The notes beneath the pieces were generated by a model. It made no database searches, had not been told where the DNA came from, and saw only the letters and a list, made by a program, of their open reading frames with translations. Both the position numbers and the translations under genes were made by a program. A stretch of 33,336 nucleotides of DNA from Cytophagales bacterium. Its GTDB lineage: Bacteria > Bacteroidota > Bacteroidia > Cytophagales > Cyclobacteriaceae. This document shows, piece after piece, positions 32,988-33,336 of the stretch; the stretch's first letter is position 1; the number at the start of each line of letters is the position of its first letter. The stretch covers positions 1 to 33,336 of the forward strand of contig WGNT01000112.1 of the NCBI GenBank assembly GCA_016124425.1, given 5' to 3'.

Positions 32988-33336
32988 ATGAGTTTAACCT
33001 ATTTTGAGGACAAGATTTACACACATGAATCATTCGACCGATTTCCTTTGGGAGAATATGAAAACTGTAAGTTTGTTTCCTGTGATTTTTCGGATGTGGA
33101 TTTATCTTCCTGCGTATTTTTGTCCTGTGAGTTTTTTGGATGTAATCTTAGCATCGTGAAAATTGCCAAAGCTTCATTTCAGGAGGTAACTTTTTCCGAC
33201 TGCAAAATGCTCGGGATACGTTGGGATAGCTGCAATCCCTTTGGAATTTCGTTGGGGTTTTCTAACTGTATCCTGTCGCATTCCTCTTTCTACAAACTGA
33301 AAATCAAAAATACCAATTTTAAATCCTGCCAACTTC
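32988..33336 (+). CDS. Pentapeptide-repeat protein (3' end outside window)
   Basis: ATG 32988 opens a frame still running at the window end, giving 116 residues. After MSLTYFEDKIYTHESF come pentapeptide-type repeats with a central Phe, Leu or Cys: CKFVS-CDFSD-VDLSS-CVFLS-CEFFG-CNLSI, later ASFQE-VTFSD-CKMLG and a second series SNCIL-SHSSF. This gives the right-handed quadrilateral beta-helix typical of the family, and a break in the middle (IRWDSCNPFGISLGF) is like the linker in Qnr/MfpA-type proteins. Some such proteins mimic DNA and protect gyrase, but that cannot be claimed from this part. It starts 27 bases after the RES toxin and may share its transcript. Confidence 0.85.
   Translation, partial: MSLTYFEDKIYTHESFDRFPLGEYENCKFVSCDFSDVDLSSCVFLSCEFFGCNLSIVKIAKASFQEVTFSDCKMLGIRWDSCNPFGISLGFSNCILSHSSFYKLKIKNTNFKSCQL

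Noticed and set aside
1..33336. CRISPR arrays, insertion sequences, tRNA or rRNA genes
   Set aside because: No regularly spaced repeats, transposase-like frames or RNA gene signatures were found by eye.

Overview
The window looks like a chromosomal piece of a Bacteroidota genome, probably of the Cytophagales or a relative. The evidence is a SusC/SusD pair, several lipoproteins with acidic residues after the lipobox cysteine, promoter-like TAnnTTTG boxes, the absence of Shine-Dalgarno sites, a DUF4136 lipoprotein and large soluble PAS kinases. I see no rRNA, tRNA, CRISPR array, transposase or phage gene. All assignments come from reading the sequence and translations; no database search was run.

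Region 1 (1-1441) holds the 3' end of an AsmA-like gene and a 58-residue single-pass membrane miniprotein. Region 2 (1523-8096) is a signalling locus. A sigma-54-dependent NtrC-type regulator, a TSUP-family permease, an uncharacterised ATP-grasp-like ligase and a stand-alone receiver lie in one direction and end at a strong terminator. A membrane hybrid histidine kinase (HisKA, HATPase, receiver, Hpt-like) converges on them. All residues for a His-Asp-His-Asp relay are visible, and the ligase plus permease are the likely output. Region 3 (8271-9623) has a NYN-LOTUS predicted RNase or RNA-binding protein and a DUF4136 lipoprotein, converging on a shared hairpin.

Region 4 (10002-19196, minus strand) holds, in transcription order, a soluble kinase with about eight PAS domains and one GAF domain, an Rcp1-type receiver, a cytoplasmic GH31 alpha-glucosidase and a ribulokinase. 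Region 5 (19876-31925) is a polysaccharide utilisation locus: SusC, SusD, an Ig/LamG surface lipoprotein and two GH144-type (glycoamylase-fold) lipoproteins. A converging gene encodes a secreted beta-propeller joined to what looks like an alpha/alpha-barrel enzyme of no family I recognise. GH144 points to beta-1,2-glucan as substrate. The first GH144 lipoprotein carries an acidic surface-export-like signal and the second does not, suggesting cutting outside the cell, SusCD import, then further cutting in the periplasm. No GH3 beta-glucosidase is present in the window. Each long gap between genes of this operon contains an inverted repeat.

Region 6 (32121-33336) is an Xre/DUF2384-RES toxin-antitoxin pair followed by a pentapeptide-repeat protein cut by the window end. 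The strongest candidates for something undescribed are the ATP-grasp/TSUP relay locus and the propeller-barrel enzyme.
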